Below the pieces are notes generated by a model. That model searched no databases. It worked only from the letters and a program-made list of their open reading frames with translations, and was not told the origin of the DNA. The position numbers and the translations under genes are program-made. Shown one piece after another: positions 7,588 to 16,600 of a DNA stretch of 26,792 nt. Numbering within the stretch: position 1 is the first letter of the stretch; each line of letters starts with the position of its first letter. This stretch comes from a virus, in IMG/VR virus record IMGVR_UViG_3300030419_001378, positions 1 to 26,792 of that record; one strand, written 5' to 3'.

Positions 7588-8277
7588 ATGGGAGACTTGA
7601 CTCTTAGCCAAATGAAAGACCAAGTGAAGTTGGCACTTGGCAATCGAGAGGATTTGGACGTACATCTGACTCCACTCATTAATACTTGCCAACTTCGTGT
7701 AGCTCGGTACTTCGACTTCGAGGAACTTGTAGCTACGACCAATCTGACCATCTCCTACACAGGTGATGCGTTTGTTGACGGGTCAGTCTCTCTCCCTACT
7801 GGTACTAGGGAACTGCATGGTATCAACATCTTGGATAGTGGTGATTTGTACCACATCCAGGCTGTTGACCATAAACAATGGAAAGATCATTACTATCCGT
7901 TGTATGGCTCAACTACTGGCCGACCATCGCACTATTCCATGTGGGGCGAGAAGATAGAGTTTTACTCACCGCCCGACAAAGCATACACCGCAAAGGTGCG
8001 ATATACTAAGTGGCCTGCGGATCTCTCGTCTGATGAGGACAAGAGTGAGCTAACTAAAAAAGATGACTTAATAGTTGCCCTCACTATATGCTGGACACTT
8101 TATCACCTTAACAATCCAGACAGGGCAAATGCGTACTGGGCTATTTTCCGATCTATGATGAAGGAAGCCATAGATGCTCAGAACATGAAGCCAGACTTGC
8201 ACATGAAGATAGATAGCCTAGCTCCTGACATGACTGGCGACTACTGGAAGCAACCCTTTGTGAAGGCAATTAGGTAA
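7588..8277 (+). CDS. Head-tail adaptor (connector) protein
   Basis: A 229-residue protein with the pattern of phage adaptors that form the ring below the portal (P22 gp4 / gp6-type). The N-terminal half has helices (LTLSQMKDQVKLALGNREDL, LTPLINTCQLRVARYFDFEE), the middle is beta-rich (LPTGTRELHGINILDSGDLY, HYSMWGEKIEFYSPPDKAYT), and the C-terminal half is helical (LIVALTICWTLYHLNNPDRA, WAIFRSMMKEAIDAQNM). A large helical bundle with a central strand insertion is the usual adaptor layout. It lies between the head genes and the tail genes. It starts six bases after the previous stop without a clear Shine-Dalgarno and ends in a TAATG junction with the collar gene. Confidence 0.72.
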   Translation: MGDLTLSQMKDQVKLALGNREDLDVHLTPLINTCQLRVARYFDFEELVATTNLTISYTGDAFVDGSVSLPTGTRELHGINILDSGDLYHIQAVDHKQWKDHYYPLYGSTTGRPSHYSMWGEKIEFYSPPDKAYTAKVRYTKWPADLSSDEDKSELTKKDDLIVALTICWTLYHLNNPDRANAYWAIFRSMMKEAIDAQNMKPDLHMKIDSLAPDMTGDYWKQPFVKAIR

Positions 8278-9515
8278 TGGCTAATAATATAAGTTGGAAT
8301 GAATCTAGTCCGGCTAACACCGATGATGTGCTAGAGGGTGCGTTACGTATCCGTGAGGACAAAGAAGCTACTAGGGAAAGGCTAAACCGAGATCACATGA
8401 TGGGAGCAGTTGCTGACCCATCGGCTGAATCTGGTATGACTGAAGGTAACGACTCTGGGTTTCACAGAAGAATTACCATGCAGGAACGAACATCTTACAA
8501 TCCTGCTTCCCGACTCACTACAGTAAACAATGGTGCTACTACTAAGTTTAGTGAGATATATATCGAGGGTGGCACAGGTCAGCAACGGTTAAAGTTTACC
8601 AGCTCAGACAACACAGAGCGTGAAATGGTAAGCACAGACCAAACCCAAACGCTTACTAACAAGACACTTACTTCGCCCACAATTAATGGGGCATCTGTTG
8701 ATATTGACTCAGGAACTATTGACAATACAACAATCGGTACGACGACTCCGACTACCGCAAGAGTCACCAAGCTCGGTGTTAATAAGGCTTTGCCTAGCGG
8801 AGATGGTGACGCTGACATTGGTGGTGACCTAACAGTAGATGGAAACACTACTATTGGCAGCGCAAGTTCTGACACACTCACAATTAATGCTACTGTTTCG
8901 GGAAACCAAAACAAGTCAGGAATTGTTGGAGAAATCAAAATGTACGGAGGAGCCACCGCACCAACAGGATGGCACATCTGTAACGGAGCAGAAATAAGTC
9001 GTACTACTTATGCAACTTTATTTGCTGTACTAGGCACTACTTATGGCATTGGCAATGGTTCGTCAACTTTTAACTTGCCTGACCTTCGTGGCAGAATACC
9101 TATTGGAGCTGGCACGGGTATTGGGGGTGGTGCAGAAGATGCTAGCGGAGGTAGTGCGCCTGCTGGTGGTGACGCTTTATCTGCTAGGGCATTAGGCCAG
9201 TGGGGTGGTAATGAGAAAATTTTGCTGGCTCATATGCCTGAGCATAAGCACGATGTCGCTGCTACTACGTCTGGCTCTGATGGTAATCATAGTCATAATT
9301 ATACTGACCCAACACATGATGCTAATGATCCGCCCGAAGTGGGCTTAGAGGAAGATGGATACGGAAACACTTCTGATGTTGTGCATATTAATGGTAGGGC
9401 AGTTTCAGGTGCTGGTACACATGGCCATACTATAACAGTTACCGAAGCTAACAAAGGTAGTGGTTCTGCCCACACTCCGCCCATACTGTGTATTAATTTT
9501 ATAATAAAAGACTAA
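8277..9515 (+). CDS. Tail-collar fibre protein (Phage tail collar domain)
   Basis: A 412-residue host-recognition protein. Residues 1-70 are a probable virion-binding region. Residues 110-200 form a Thr/Asn/Gly-rich shaft with the common phage repeat TLTNKTLTSPTINGA and DADIGGDLTVDGNTTIGS. From residue about 217 comes a phage tail-collar domain: GEIKMYGGATAPTGWHICNG, then YATLFAVLGTTYGIGNGSST and FNLPDLRGRIPIGAG, the family signature. After it come three HxH motifs, H323-K-H325, H338-S-H340 and H382-G-H384, which in T4 gp12 and long tail fibres bind metal along the trimer axis; the C-terminus is ILCINFIIKD. It starts in the adaptor stop codon (TAATG). Its place between adaptor and nozzle genes suggests a fibre attached near the neck or tail rather than the distal fibres encoded 12 kb downstream. 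Confidence 0.9.
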   Translation: MANNISWNESSPANTDDVLEGALRIREDKEATRERLNRDHMMGAVADPSAESGMTEGNDSGFHRRITMQERTSYNPASRLTTVNNGATTKFSEIYIEGGTGQQRLKFTSSDNTEREMVSTDQTQTLTNKTLTSPTINGASVDIDSGTIDNTTIGTTTPTTARVTKLGVNKALPSGDGDADIGGDLTVDGNTTIGSASSDTLTINATVSGNQNKSGIVGEIKMYGGATAPTGWHICNGAEISRTTYATLFAVLGTTYGIGNGSSTFNLPDLRGRIPIGAGTGIGGGAEDASGGSAPAGGDALSARALGQWGGNEKILLAHMPEHKHDVAATTSGSDGNHSHNYTDPTHDANDPPEVGLEEDGYGNTSDVVHINGRAVSGAGTHGHTITVTEANKGSGSAHTPPILCINFIIKD

Positions 9516-9516
9516 T

Positions 9517-9681
9517 ATGCCTAAACACGCTACTATAAAAGAAATTGATGGTCAATGGCACGTTATTGGCAAATCAGGTCAATTTGCTGGTAAGACTGTA
9601 GTAATCCGAGATACTGAGCAAGAAGCAATTAATTGGGCAAAAAAGCGTGATGATAAATGGCGAGAGCTTGGTAGGTGGTAA
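9517..9681 (+). CDS. Small hypothetical protein (54 residues), DUF2188-like
   Basis: A short gene filling the gap between the collar fibre and the next gene. The product reads MPKHATIKEIDGQWHVIGKS and continues with QFAGKTVVIRDTEQEAINWA before a basic C-terminal helix ending in LGRW. A strand-strand-helix plan with 'dGqWhV' and 'teqeAinwA' is similar to the small DUF2188-type fold, but that is a tentative match. It begins one base after the collar stop and ends in TAATG with the next ATG, so both junctions favour a real gene. Confidence 0.65.
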   Translation: MPKHATIKEIDGQWHVIGKSGQFAGKTVVIRDTEQEAINWAKKRDDKWRELGRW

Positions 9682-9947
9682 TGCAAAACCTAGATGTTAA
9701 TAGGGGTAAGCTGCTACCACGTAGAGAGCAGTTTGCAGATGATAGTACATACAATGAGATAGTGCGAATTTGTGATGCTTACGAGGAAAGGTTTAAAGAC
9801 TTGTTTAACTACATGGATAGACTGTGTGCGCCTAGTTACACAACAACCGAGCGTGACGCATTGACTGCGGTTAATGGTATGATGGTGTATAACACTACTA
9901 CTAGTAAGTTTCAAGTGTACGAAAACGGAGGATGGCGAGATGCCTGA
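9681..9947 (+). CDS. Small tail-associated protein
   Basis: An 88-residue protein. The first half is helical and charged (NEIVRICDAYEERFKDLFNY). The second half is a well-known phage tail module: SYTTTERDALTAVNGMMVYN followed by TTTSKFQVYENGGWRDA, which occurs at the ends of tail fibres and tail-needle-like proteins. ATG 9681 overlaps the previous stop in TAATG; a GTG two codons earlier is less likely. The gene overlaps the next by 8 nt. It is probably a small tail or head-closure component carrying a fibre-type tip; its exact task is unknown. Confidence 0.68.
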   Translation: MQNLDVNRGKLLPRREQFADDSTYNEIVRICDAYEERFKDLFNYMDRLCAPSYTTTERDALTAVNGMMVYNTTTSKFQVYENGGWRDA

Positions 9948-12108
9948 GCCTAACAAAACATCGTTTGAGTACAAGCACCTGCAAGAGTTTACGGGTGGTA
10001 TCCGTAAAGATATGCGTAGTGATACTATTCCAGACAATGCACTTGTAGCAGGGCATAACGTATCTATTAGGCAGGGTGTTATTGCAGCAGATAAAGGTTT
10101 TTCTAGGTTTATGCAAGCAGTTCGTGGCACACCTCAGCTTATCGAAAACATCCAGTATCCTAACGGCACTACGGATATGGTACTGGTTACTACGGACACT
10201 GTGTACGAACGGCTCTCGGGTGAGTGGGCGTATGCTGTAGATGCTGGTGATGGCACGGGTACAGTTAATACTAGCACAATTAGCGCAGATGTAGCTAGTG
10301 GTGACGTTATTTCTATACCAGCAGCTGATGTTGGTAAGTTTTCGCAAGGTGACCATGTTGGTATTAGGTACAAAGTGCAAAATGCTAAGACTATCACAGG
10401 CACTACCAAAGGAAGCACTACTACGTATACGCTATCTGCTGCAGATGGTGGTATTTTTAACGTAGACGATACTGTGTATGTCTCTGGTATGAGTCCTACT
10501 GATTACAATGTAGAACAAACTATTACGTCTGTAAGTACCGCAAGTAATGTGACTACTATTGTGACTGGTTTAAACTCGTCGGGTTTTGGTAGTCCAGGTG
10601 GTAGTCCCAAGATGGAAAAGACTTACACTACAAAAGAGTTCCATACTACTATTGCAAGTATAGCTGGATCGGGTGATCCAAGGAATATTACTCTAGCTGC
10701 TGATCTTCCTGGCAGAGTTATTAAAGGTGCTAGGTTTGTTAAGGCACACGTACTTAATGGTGTGACAACCCAAGCTGTAGACTCTGTTATAGTACCTGGG
10801 TTCACTCCACAGATTAGCTCTACAGGGCCAGTTAATGCAACCAAAGCTGGTGCTATAGTTTATACTAATGGTGTGGATATACCAAAAGTAATCTGTAGTG
10901 GTGCGGGTGGGGTGACTGTTCGGGACTTGTATAAAAGTAATATACATGACCTTGGTACTACTAGCACTGTTAGTGCCTTTACCGCTAGAACAGTTAGCTT
11001 GTTTAATGGCAAGTTGATGTTTGCCAACACTAATGAAGGAACTGCCAAGACGTTTATAAACAGAGTGCGGTTGTCGCAGATAGATGACTTTGAGGACTTT
11101 CGTGCAGCACAGGGTGGTGAAATAGTCGAGTTGGTAGAAGGTTCTACTGGCATAGCAGCTATGGAGCCTATGTCAGACTTTGTTGTTGTCTACAAAGAGG
11201 ATGTTATCTATCGTGGTGACTGGATTGGTAGCCCAAATGTATCTGTGCGGTTTACAGCTACTGTCCAAACCGAGGGTACAGTCGGCACTAACGCAGTAGC
11301 TCCATTGCCAGGCTACCATTACTTTGTTGGCAAACGTAATATTTACAAGTATGATGGTGGTAAACAGCTACAGCCTATTGGTGATCCTATTCGGTCAGAG
11401 TTGTATACTATTAATCGTAGTTTAAATATAGCCAATCAGCACTATGTGTTTGCTTTCTTCGACCCAGAGAATCGTGAGCTTAACGTGGTTTACCCAAAAG
11501 GTATGACCGAGGGCGCTAGAGAGTCTTTGCGATACTACGAGCCTTACCAATCTTGGAGTACGCGTACATATAATAACTGGTTTACTTACGGCAAGGCTTT
11601 GCGGTCGCACCAAACACTTACTTGGGCTAACTTACGGCAAAACTGGCAAGCTTATACCCAACCATGGACTACTGCATTTTTTGTAGCTGCTAAGTACCAC
11701 AAGTTTTTGCTAGGCAACGGCAAGTATGTTAATGTCAGTGCTATTAAAACGTCCATTGAGGACACTGACTTGTTTGTCTACGATGTAAACGAGGTTAAAA
11801 ACACAGATGATGGGTACTCAGTCCGTTGGGAAGTTGAGACAAAGGACTTTTACCTGCCTAACTCGTTTATCCGTGTAGACTTTGCTGACGTTTATTGTGC
11901 TGGTGACGATGTTGCTATGCACTTTAGTGATGATCTTGGTGTTACCTTTAGGCGAGTTCGACAAACTGAGCCTAGAGACTTGCTAGAGTCTGAGAGACTT
12001 TACATGAACAAAGCTGGTAAACAGATGAGGTTTAGATTTCGTGGACAAAGCACAAACTTTCAGCTAGGCTGGATGGGCTTTTCTTTTGCACCTGAATTTT
12101 CATGGTAA
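9940..12108 (+). CDS. Tail nozzle / packaged-DNA stabilisation protein
   Basis: A 722-residue protein that resembles the gp10-type stabilisation and nozzle proteins of podoviruses, which close the portal-adaptor channel. Features: N-terminal motif DTIPDNALVAGHNVSIRQGV, a sequence common near the start of these proteins (the 'gg(i)..dxxp.neal.l.Nv.vrqG' pattern); a beta-rich insert at residues 90-220 with many Gly/Thr/Ser; then a propeller-like section with repeated FNGKLMFAN, SDFVVVYKEDVIYRGDWIGS, GYHYFVGKRNIYKYDGGKQL, followed by YVFAFFDPENRELNVVYP. The C-terminal region is beta-rich (VRWEVETKDFYLPNSFIRVD, MRFRFRGQSTNFQLGWMGFS). Size and order match. The C-terminal 'GWMGFSFAPEFSW' is also typical. 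T7 gp12-like naming would be equally possible. Confidence 0.75.
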   Translation: MPEPNKTSFEYKHLQEFTGGIRKDMRSDTIPDNALVAGHNVSIRQGVIAADKGFSRFMQAVRGTPQLIENIQYPNGTTDMVLVTTDTVYERLSGEWAYAVDAGDGTGTVNTSTISADVASGDVISIPAADVGKFSQGDHVGIRYKVQNAKTITGTTKGSTTTYTLSAADGGIFNVDDTVYVSGMSPTDYNVEQTITSVSTASNVTTIVTGLNSSGFGSPGGSPKMEKTYTTKEFHTTIASIAGSGDPRNITLAADLPGRVIKGARFVKAHVLNGVTTQAVDSVIVPGFTPQISSTGPVNATKAGAIVYTNGVDIPKVICSGAGGVTVRDLYKSNIHDLGTTSTVSAFTARTVSLFNGKLMFANTNEGTAKTFINRVRLSQIDDFEDFRAAQGGEIVELVEGSTGIAAMEPMSDFVVVYKEDVIYRGDWIGSPNVSVRFTATVQTEGTVGTNAVAPLPGYHYFVGKRNIYKYDGGKQLQPIGDPIRSELYTINRSLNIANQHYVFAFFDPENRELNVVYPKGMTEGARESLRYYEPYQSWSTRTYNNWFTYGKALRSHQTLTWANLRQNWQAYTQPWTTAFFVAAKYHKFLLGNGKYVNVSAIKTSIEDTDLFVYDVNEVKNTDDGYSVRWEVETKDFYLPNSFIRVDFADVYCAGDDVAMHFSDDLGVTFRRVRQTEPRDLLESERLYMNKAGKQMRFRFRGQSTNFQLGWMGFSFAPEFSW

Positions 12109-12109
12109 T

Positions 12110-13618
12110 ATGGAAGCATTTAATATAGAACATAAGATACTAAACAAACAGCCTAAGCATATTGCGTACATAATTGATACTCTTAGTGGTGCTGTTGATA
12201 GTCTCAAGGGTATTGTTATGGGGACTGAGGGTAGCACAACAAAGGATGTAGGGCAACTTACTAGCAAAGAACAGCAAGAGGCACTAAATAAAGCCTTAAC
12301 ACAAGCTGGTAAGTTTACGCCTAGGGAAACAGCAGCTTACAAAAGTGGGACTGTGCTAGACCAAAATGCCCTAAAATACAGTGCTCCTAATGCTATGCTA
12401 ACTGGTGATAAAGTTACTAATGTTGGCTATGGTGGAGTTAACCAAGAGGGTGTTTCTATAGCTGGCTTAGACAGACTAACGTCAGCAGATCCCAGTGCTA
12501 GATTGGCAGGTGTAGCTAGCAAGTTAGAAGCAGAGGCAGGTGCTGGCCAAGGATTTCGAGCTGAGATGGATGCTTCCATTAAAGATGCCTACAAGACACT
12601 AGCTGAAACAAGGATAGCTGGTAAACGTGGCTTAAGTGGTGCAGGTGGTAGATACGCTAGTGCTACAGAAGAGATGGATGCCCAGGCGTACGAGCAGTTT
12701 GGTGCAAGTGTTGGTAATGCTATTCAGCAGAATAAGGAAAAGTCATTTATGCAAAGGCAACAGCTTACCTTAGAGGCTCTTAAAGGTGCTGGTGATGTAA
12801 CTACTAAGGGGTTGAGTCTTGAGACAGATGCAGCTACAGCTGCTGCTAACATTGAGCTAGCTGCATACTCTAAAGCGGCCGACGTAGGATTAAGTAATGT
12901 AACTAACTTGATACAAGGCTTAGGTACTATAGATGCAAACTCTATTACTAATGCTCAGAATCAAGTACAAGCTGCATTGCAGGCTGGTACGCTGACAGTA
13001 CAAGAAGCTGACAACTTAAACAATCTTATATTACAAAGAGATGCTCAGTACAATCAGTCTGTCCAGCAAAATCTGCAGACCATGATTTCTGGTGGCACAG
13101 CACAGACGCAAGAGAATATAGTCACACAGGATGCTGGGTCTGAAGGTCTGTTAGGTCCGATGGCCAGTGCTGCTACTAGCGTTGCAACTGCTAAAGTGAT
13201 GACCGCTACTTGTATGCCAGGCACTACCGAGATTGATACTTGGGACGGTGATAAGGCTATCGAGGATATAGAAGTAGGTGATAAGGTTATTGGCTATAAT
13301 GGTTTAGAGGCCGTAGTGTTACAGAAACACCAGTACATGAACCCCGAGTGGCGTAAGGTTTACACAGTCACATTTAAGAATGGTGCTCAAATAGAGGTAT
13401 GTGATAATCATAAGATCATGGGCGTACCTATTAAAGACTTGAAAGAAAGTGAGTTTGCTGATTCTGTAGAATCCTTGACTTACCGCACTGGTGTTGATGT
13501 GACTTACGATATACTTACAAGTTCGTTTAATGGTGGCTACCGTATACAAGGTGTAGAAGTTAATAGTATGATACCTGAGATGGTTACTGAAGCAATTAAA
13601 CTCCAAGAAGCAGCATAA
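12110..13618 (+). CDS. Probable internal/ejection virion protein with C-terminal Hint (intein-like) domain
   Basis: A 502-residue fusion. Residues about 1-360 are helical, rich in Ala, Gln and Thr (LTSKEQQEALNKALTQAGKF, GVASKLEAEAGAGQGF, EKSFMQRQQLTLEALKG, LQTMISGGTAQTQEN), as in proteins stored in the capsid and ejected with DNA; with the next two genes it makes a three-protein set comparable in order to T7 gp14, gp15 and gp16. At residue 368 a Hint domain begins (CMPGTTEIDTWDGDKAIEDI) and runs to N485, followed by S486 and a 16-residue tail. ATG 12110 is chosen, two bases after the previous stop; the upstream TTG at 12086 is unlikely. Its stop shares the TAATG with the next gene. The Hint call is good; function of the N-terminal part is inferred from position. 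Confidence 0.72.
   Translation: MEAFNIEHKILNKQPKHIAYIIDTLSGAVDSLKGIVMGTEGSTTKDVGQLTSKEQQEALNKALTQAGKFTPRETAAYKSGTVLDQNALKYSAPNAMLTGDKVTNVGYGGVNQEGVSIAGLDRLTSADPSARLAGVASKLEAEAGAGQGFRAEMDASIKDAYKTLAETRIAGKRGLSGAGGRYASATEEMDAQAYEQFGASVGNAIQQNKEKSFMQRQQLTLEALKGAGDVTTKGLSLETDAATAAANIELAAYSKAADVGLSNVTNLIQGLGTIDANSITNAQNQVQAALQAGTLTVQEADNLNNLILQRDAQYNQSVQQNLQTMISGGTAQTQENIVTQDAGSEGLLGPMASAATSVATAKVMTATCMPGTTEIDTWDGDKAIEDIEVGDKVIGYNGLEAVVLQKHQYMNPEWRKVYTVTFKNGAQIEVCDNHKIMGVPIKDLKESEFADSVESLTYRTGVDVTYDILTSSFNGGYRIQGVEVNSMIPEMVTEAIKLQEAA
13211..13564 (+). other. Hint/intein-like domain within the 502-residue virion protein
   Basis: A 118-codon segment, C368 to N485. Block A-like start C-MPGTTEIDTWDGDKAIEDI followed by VGDKVIGYNG; block B-like TFKNGAQIEVCDNH, in which the usual TxxH is CxxH with the His kept; block F/G-like DVTYDILTSSF and GYRIQGVEVN, followed by Ser. 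The first-position Cys, block B His and terminal Asn-Ser pair are present; the usual His before the Asn is Val. At this size it has no homing endonuclease domain. This is compatible with a bacterial-intein-like (BIL) element or a self-cleaving Hint module. Whether it splices, cleaves or is inactive cannot be read from sequence. Confidence 0.8.
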
Positions 13619-16600
13619 TGGCAACTGTAATATACAAAGAGCGCAGGAAAAACCAACTAGGTAGCGCACTTCAGCAAGCTAGTGAAGCTATTGCTAAGAG
13701 TATGTATGCGCAGAAAGAGCGTGAGTTCCAGCAAGAGCAGCAAGAGGATAGACAAAAGCACCAGTTTGACTACCTTAAAAAGCAGTCTGAGCTAAATCTT
13801 GCTAACACAATGACTGCCAATAGGTACAAGCAGAATGTCAAAAACATCCAGAATACAAGAGATGGTTTAGTATACGACTTTTTTGCTACGCATACTGAGC
13901 AGGGCAAGTACGGGCCAAAACTCAGTGCTAAAAGTGCTACAGAGTGGGCTAAGGTTAGTGCTCCGCTTATGGCAGGTGCTAGTAACGATGCTAGAAAGTT
14001 TGCAGAAAATAGACTTGGTGAGTTTGACAAAACACTTCAGACTGAGAATATTGTAGCTGGTAATGTCAGGGCCTTTACTGCAGCAGGTGGTCCTGAAAAC
14101 CTCAAGTACATGATTAACGAGAACCCTGAGAGCGTTAAAGCCACACTAGACTTATACTTTGGTAAAGATGGTATGCTTTCCAGAGGTGTCGATGAAGTGT
14201 TGGCTATGGTTGAGTTAGGTCATATACCTTTTGAAACACTCAGGGATAGTAGTACCGCAGGTAGTATGCAGTTTAAGCACGCTACTGCAAATGCAGCTGG
14301 TGGTGTCGGTGTACCTATGGCAGCTATAGTAAAAGACGATAGGTTTAAAGACCTTGCTAACTTGCATAGATGGTATAGTGGGAAGTTGTCGGGTATAGAT
14401 CGTCAATTAATAACTGCTGAAGGTGAGGAGAAGGCAGATCAAGAGCAACTCCGTAGTATCTATGTTGGTATGCAGAGCATGAGTATGCCAAAAGAGCTTA
14501 CCGAGGGGATTATTAAAGAGTACAAAGACGGCAAAACTCAGGAAGACCTTGCTAGGTTTTTCAAGCTCAAGGCTAATAATGATTACATACCAGAGACACT
14601 AAGGGATAAGCTAGCTAGGACCGAAACAGGTAGGCAACTTGTAGATACCTACATTGAAAAGCAGGCTAAAGACAACCAGTTAATTGCTGATGCTGGTGAT
14701 CTGGCTGAGTTAAAAGAAAAGTTTCTGAACGTGGACTACGAGCCAGAGTCTGATCCGTTGTATCTTAGGGTAAAGCAACATAGTGGTGCACAGAACTATT
14801 TGGCTACTTCTGCTATGGCTAAGATTCTGATGTCTGAAAGTGACTTGTTTAATAGCGAGATAGCTCCGATGTTTGCTAGTGCTGAGAACCCAAATGAAGC
14901 ATTTATGGCTTATGCTATGCAAGAGTTTGCGGGGCCAGGAGGTGCAGACTTACTCAGAAAGACTTACGAAGACAAGTTTAACCAGACTGTTGCTGGTAAG
15001 TTGATGAAGATTGTTGAGAACCAGTTGGTAGGTAAGGAAGCAGATCCAGACGATTGGAACATCATCCAAGGTGTTTATGCTAACAGATCCCTTTCGCAGT
15101 ATATGCCAGTCGTTAAAGACATTATGGCACGGGCGCAAGACCCTTTTAAGACTATTACAGTTGGTGACACTTCAATAACTGCCAAGCAGTCTAACTTGCC
15201 TGCGTTGATTGAGGCTAATGTTAAACTAGGTAAGTTTACTGCAGATGAGTTAAGCAGGAATGCTGCTGTGATTTTGACGATGGATGCTATGGGTCAGCTT
15301 GACCTGACACCAGCAGAGCGTGATAGTAAGATGCAGTTGCTAAAAGGTGAGGCTCTGGGTTCAGTCACTAAGCTGTATCAAGATGGTGCTGCTAGGCAGT
15401 TGGCTATTGGTGAAGGTCGGGCCAAGGGGCTGATTACTGATGAAGAGATTAGGCTGGGTATGTTTAACATGGCTGATCCTAACTCAGTGATAGAGACTAT
15501 CAAGAGTAGGCAACAAAAGCAACAAGGTGAGTCAGACCAAGCTGTGTTTAATATGCCTGTTTCAGGGCCTTTGAGTAAGATGCAACAGGCTACACTTGCT
15601 TTGGCTAGTCCTGATGTGCAGAAAGCATTCTGGGAGAAACGTACTGGTGTTGAGGCCATACTAGAGCAACGCAGGTATGATGACTACCTTGTGGATCGTG
15701 AAAACACAGAGCGTCTTAACGTGCTTACTAGCTTGCGACTTGTCAACCCAGCGGTAAAACAAAATAATACGTTTTTACTTGCGCTGTCTAAGAACAAAGA
15801 GTTGGCTGGTAAGTTCGTTTCAGAAGCACTGCAAGAGCAGACCGAGGCAGGCACATCCTTTGCGCTAAAGACTAAGACCAAGTACCAGCAGATGTTGCTG
15901 AAAGATACTGTAGAAAACTTCTATGCGGTGACAGGCACGACTCAGTTGGACTTGACTCCGAGCACTTCTCCTACTGGTGAGTTTGTAGTTACTAATAACG
16001 CTACCAACAAAGCGTTGACACCTAACCAGCTAGACTCTTTAGGTGAACTTACCTCGCAGGTTATGTCACGGCAAAACTGGATAGATGCGCACCAAGGTTT
16101 GATCCGTGGCCAAGGTGGTGCAATAGTTGATAAAAATACTATGTGGACAGGTACTGCAAGGGATACAAATACTGTAGTAGCTGGGCTGTCCCAAGAGATG
16201 TGGAATACTGCGTTGCAAGAAGGTATGATACCGGATTGGAGTGCTATCTTAACTCAGTCTAACCAGATTGCTTTGCAGGTTATGAGTTCGTTAAAAGGTG
16301 GTAACATTAGTAAGTTTTCACAGGTAATAGAAAACCCTAAGTATGAAGAGGCAATACGGGCATCGAAACAATATGTGCTAGAGTCGGCTCCCTTTGTTCG
16401 GCATGGTATTAAATATTCTGAAAATGCTACGTTTATACCCGACTCTATTAGAGCACCTGACCTTGACAAAACTATACAACAACGTGTAGATTTTGCATCC
16501 AAAGCACCAGTAAATAAAGTATTGGTTCAGCACAAGGATTTATATAATAAGCTGTTTGACTCTGAAGATCCTGGTGTAGTTATAGGTAAAATGATTAACT

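Noticed and set aside
9714-10380. Two overlapping minus-strand frames (138 and 159 codons)
   Set aside because: Cys/His/Ile-rich translations typical of antisense shadows; the + strand holds two well-linked genes.
12086-12109. Upstream TTG start for the Hint-containing gene
   Set aside because: It would overlap the nozzle gene and adds eight residues of the shadow frame; ATG 12110 lies two bases after the nozzle stop.
13211-13564. Full intein with homing endonuclease
   Set aside because: The segment is only 118 residues and has no LAGLIDADG or HNH motif; mini-intein, BIL or self-cleaving Hint is more fitting.
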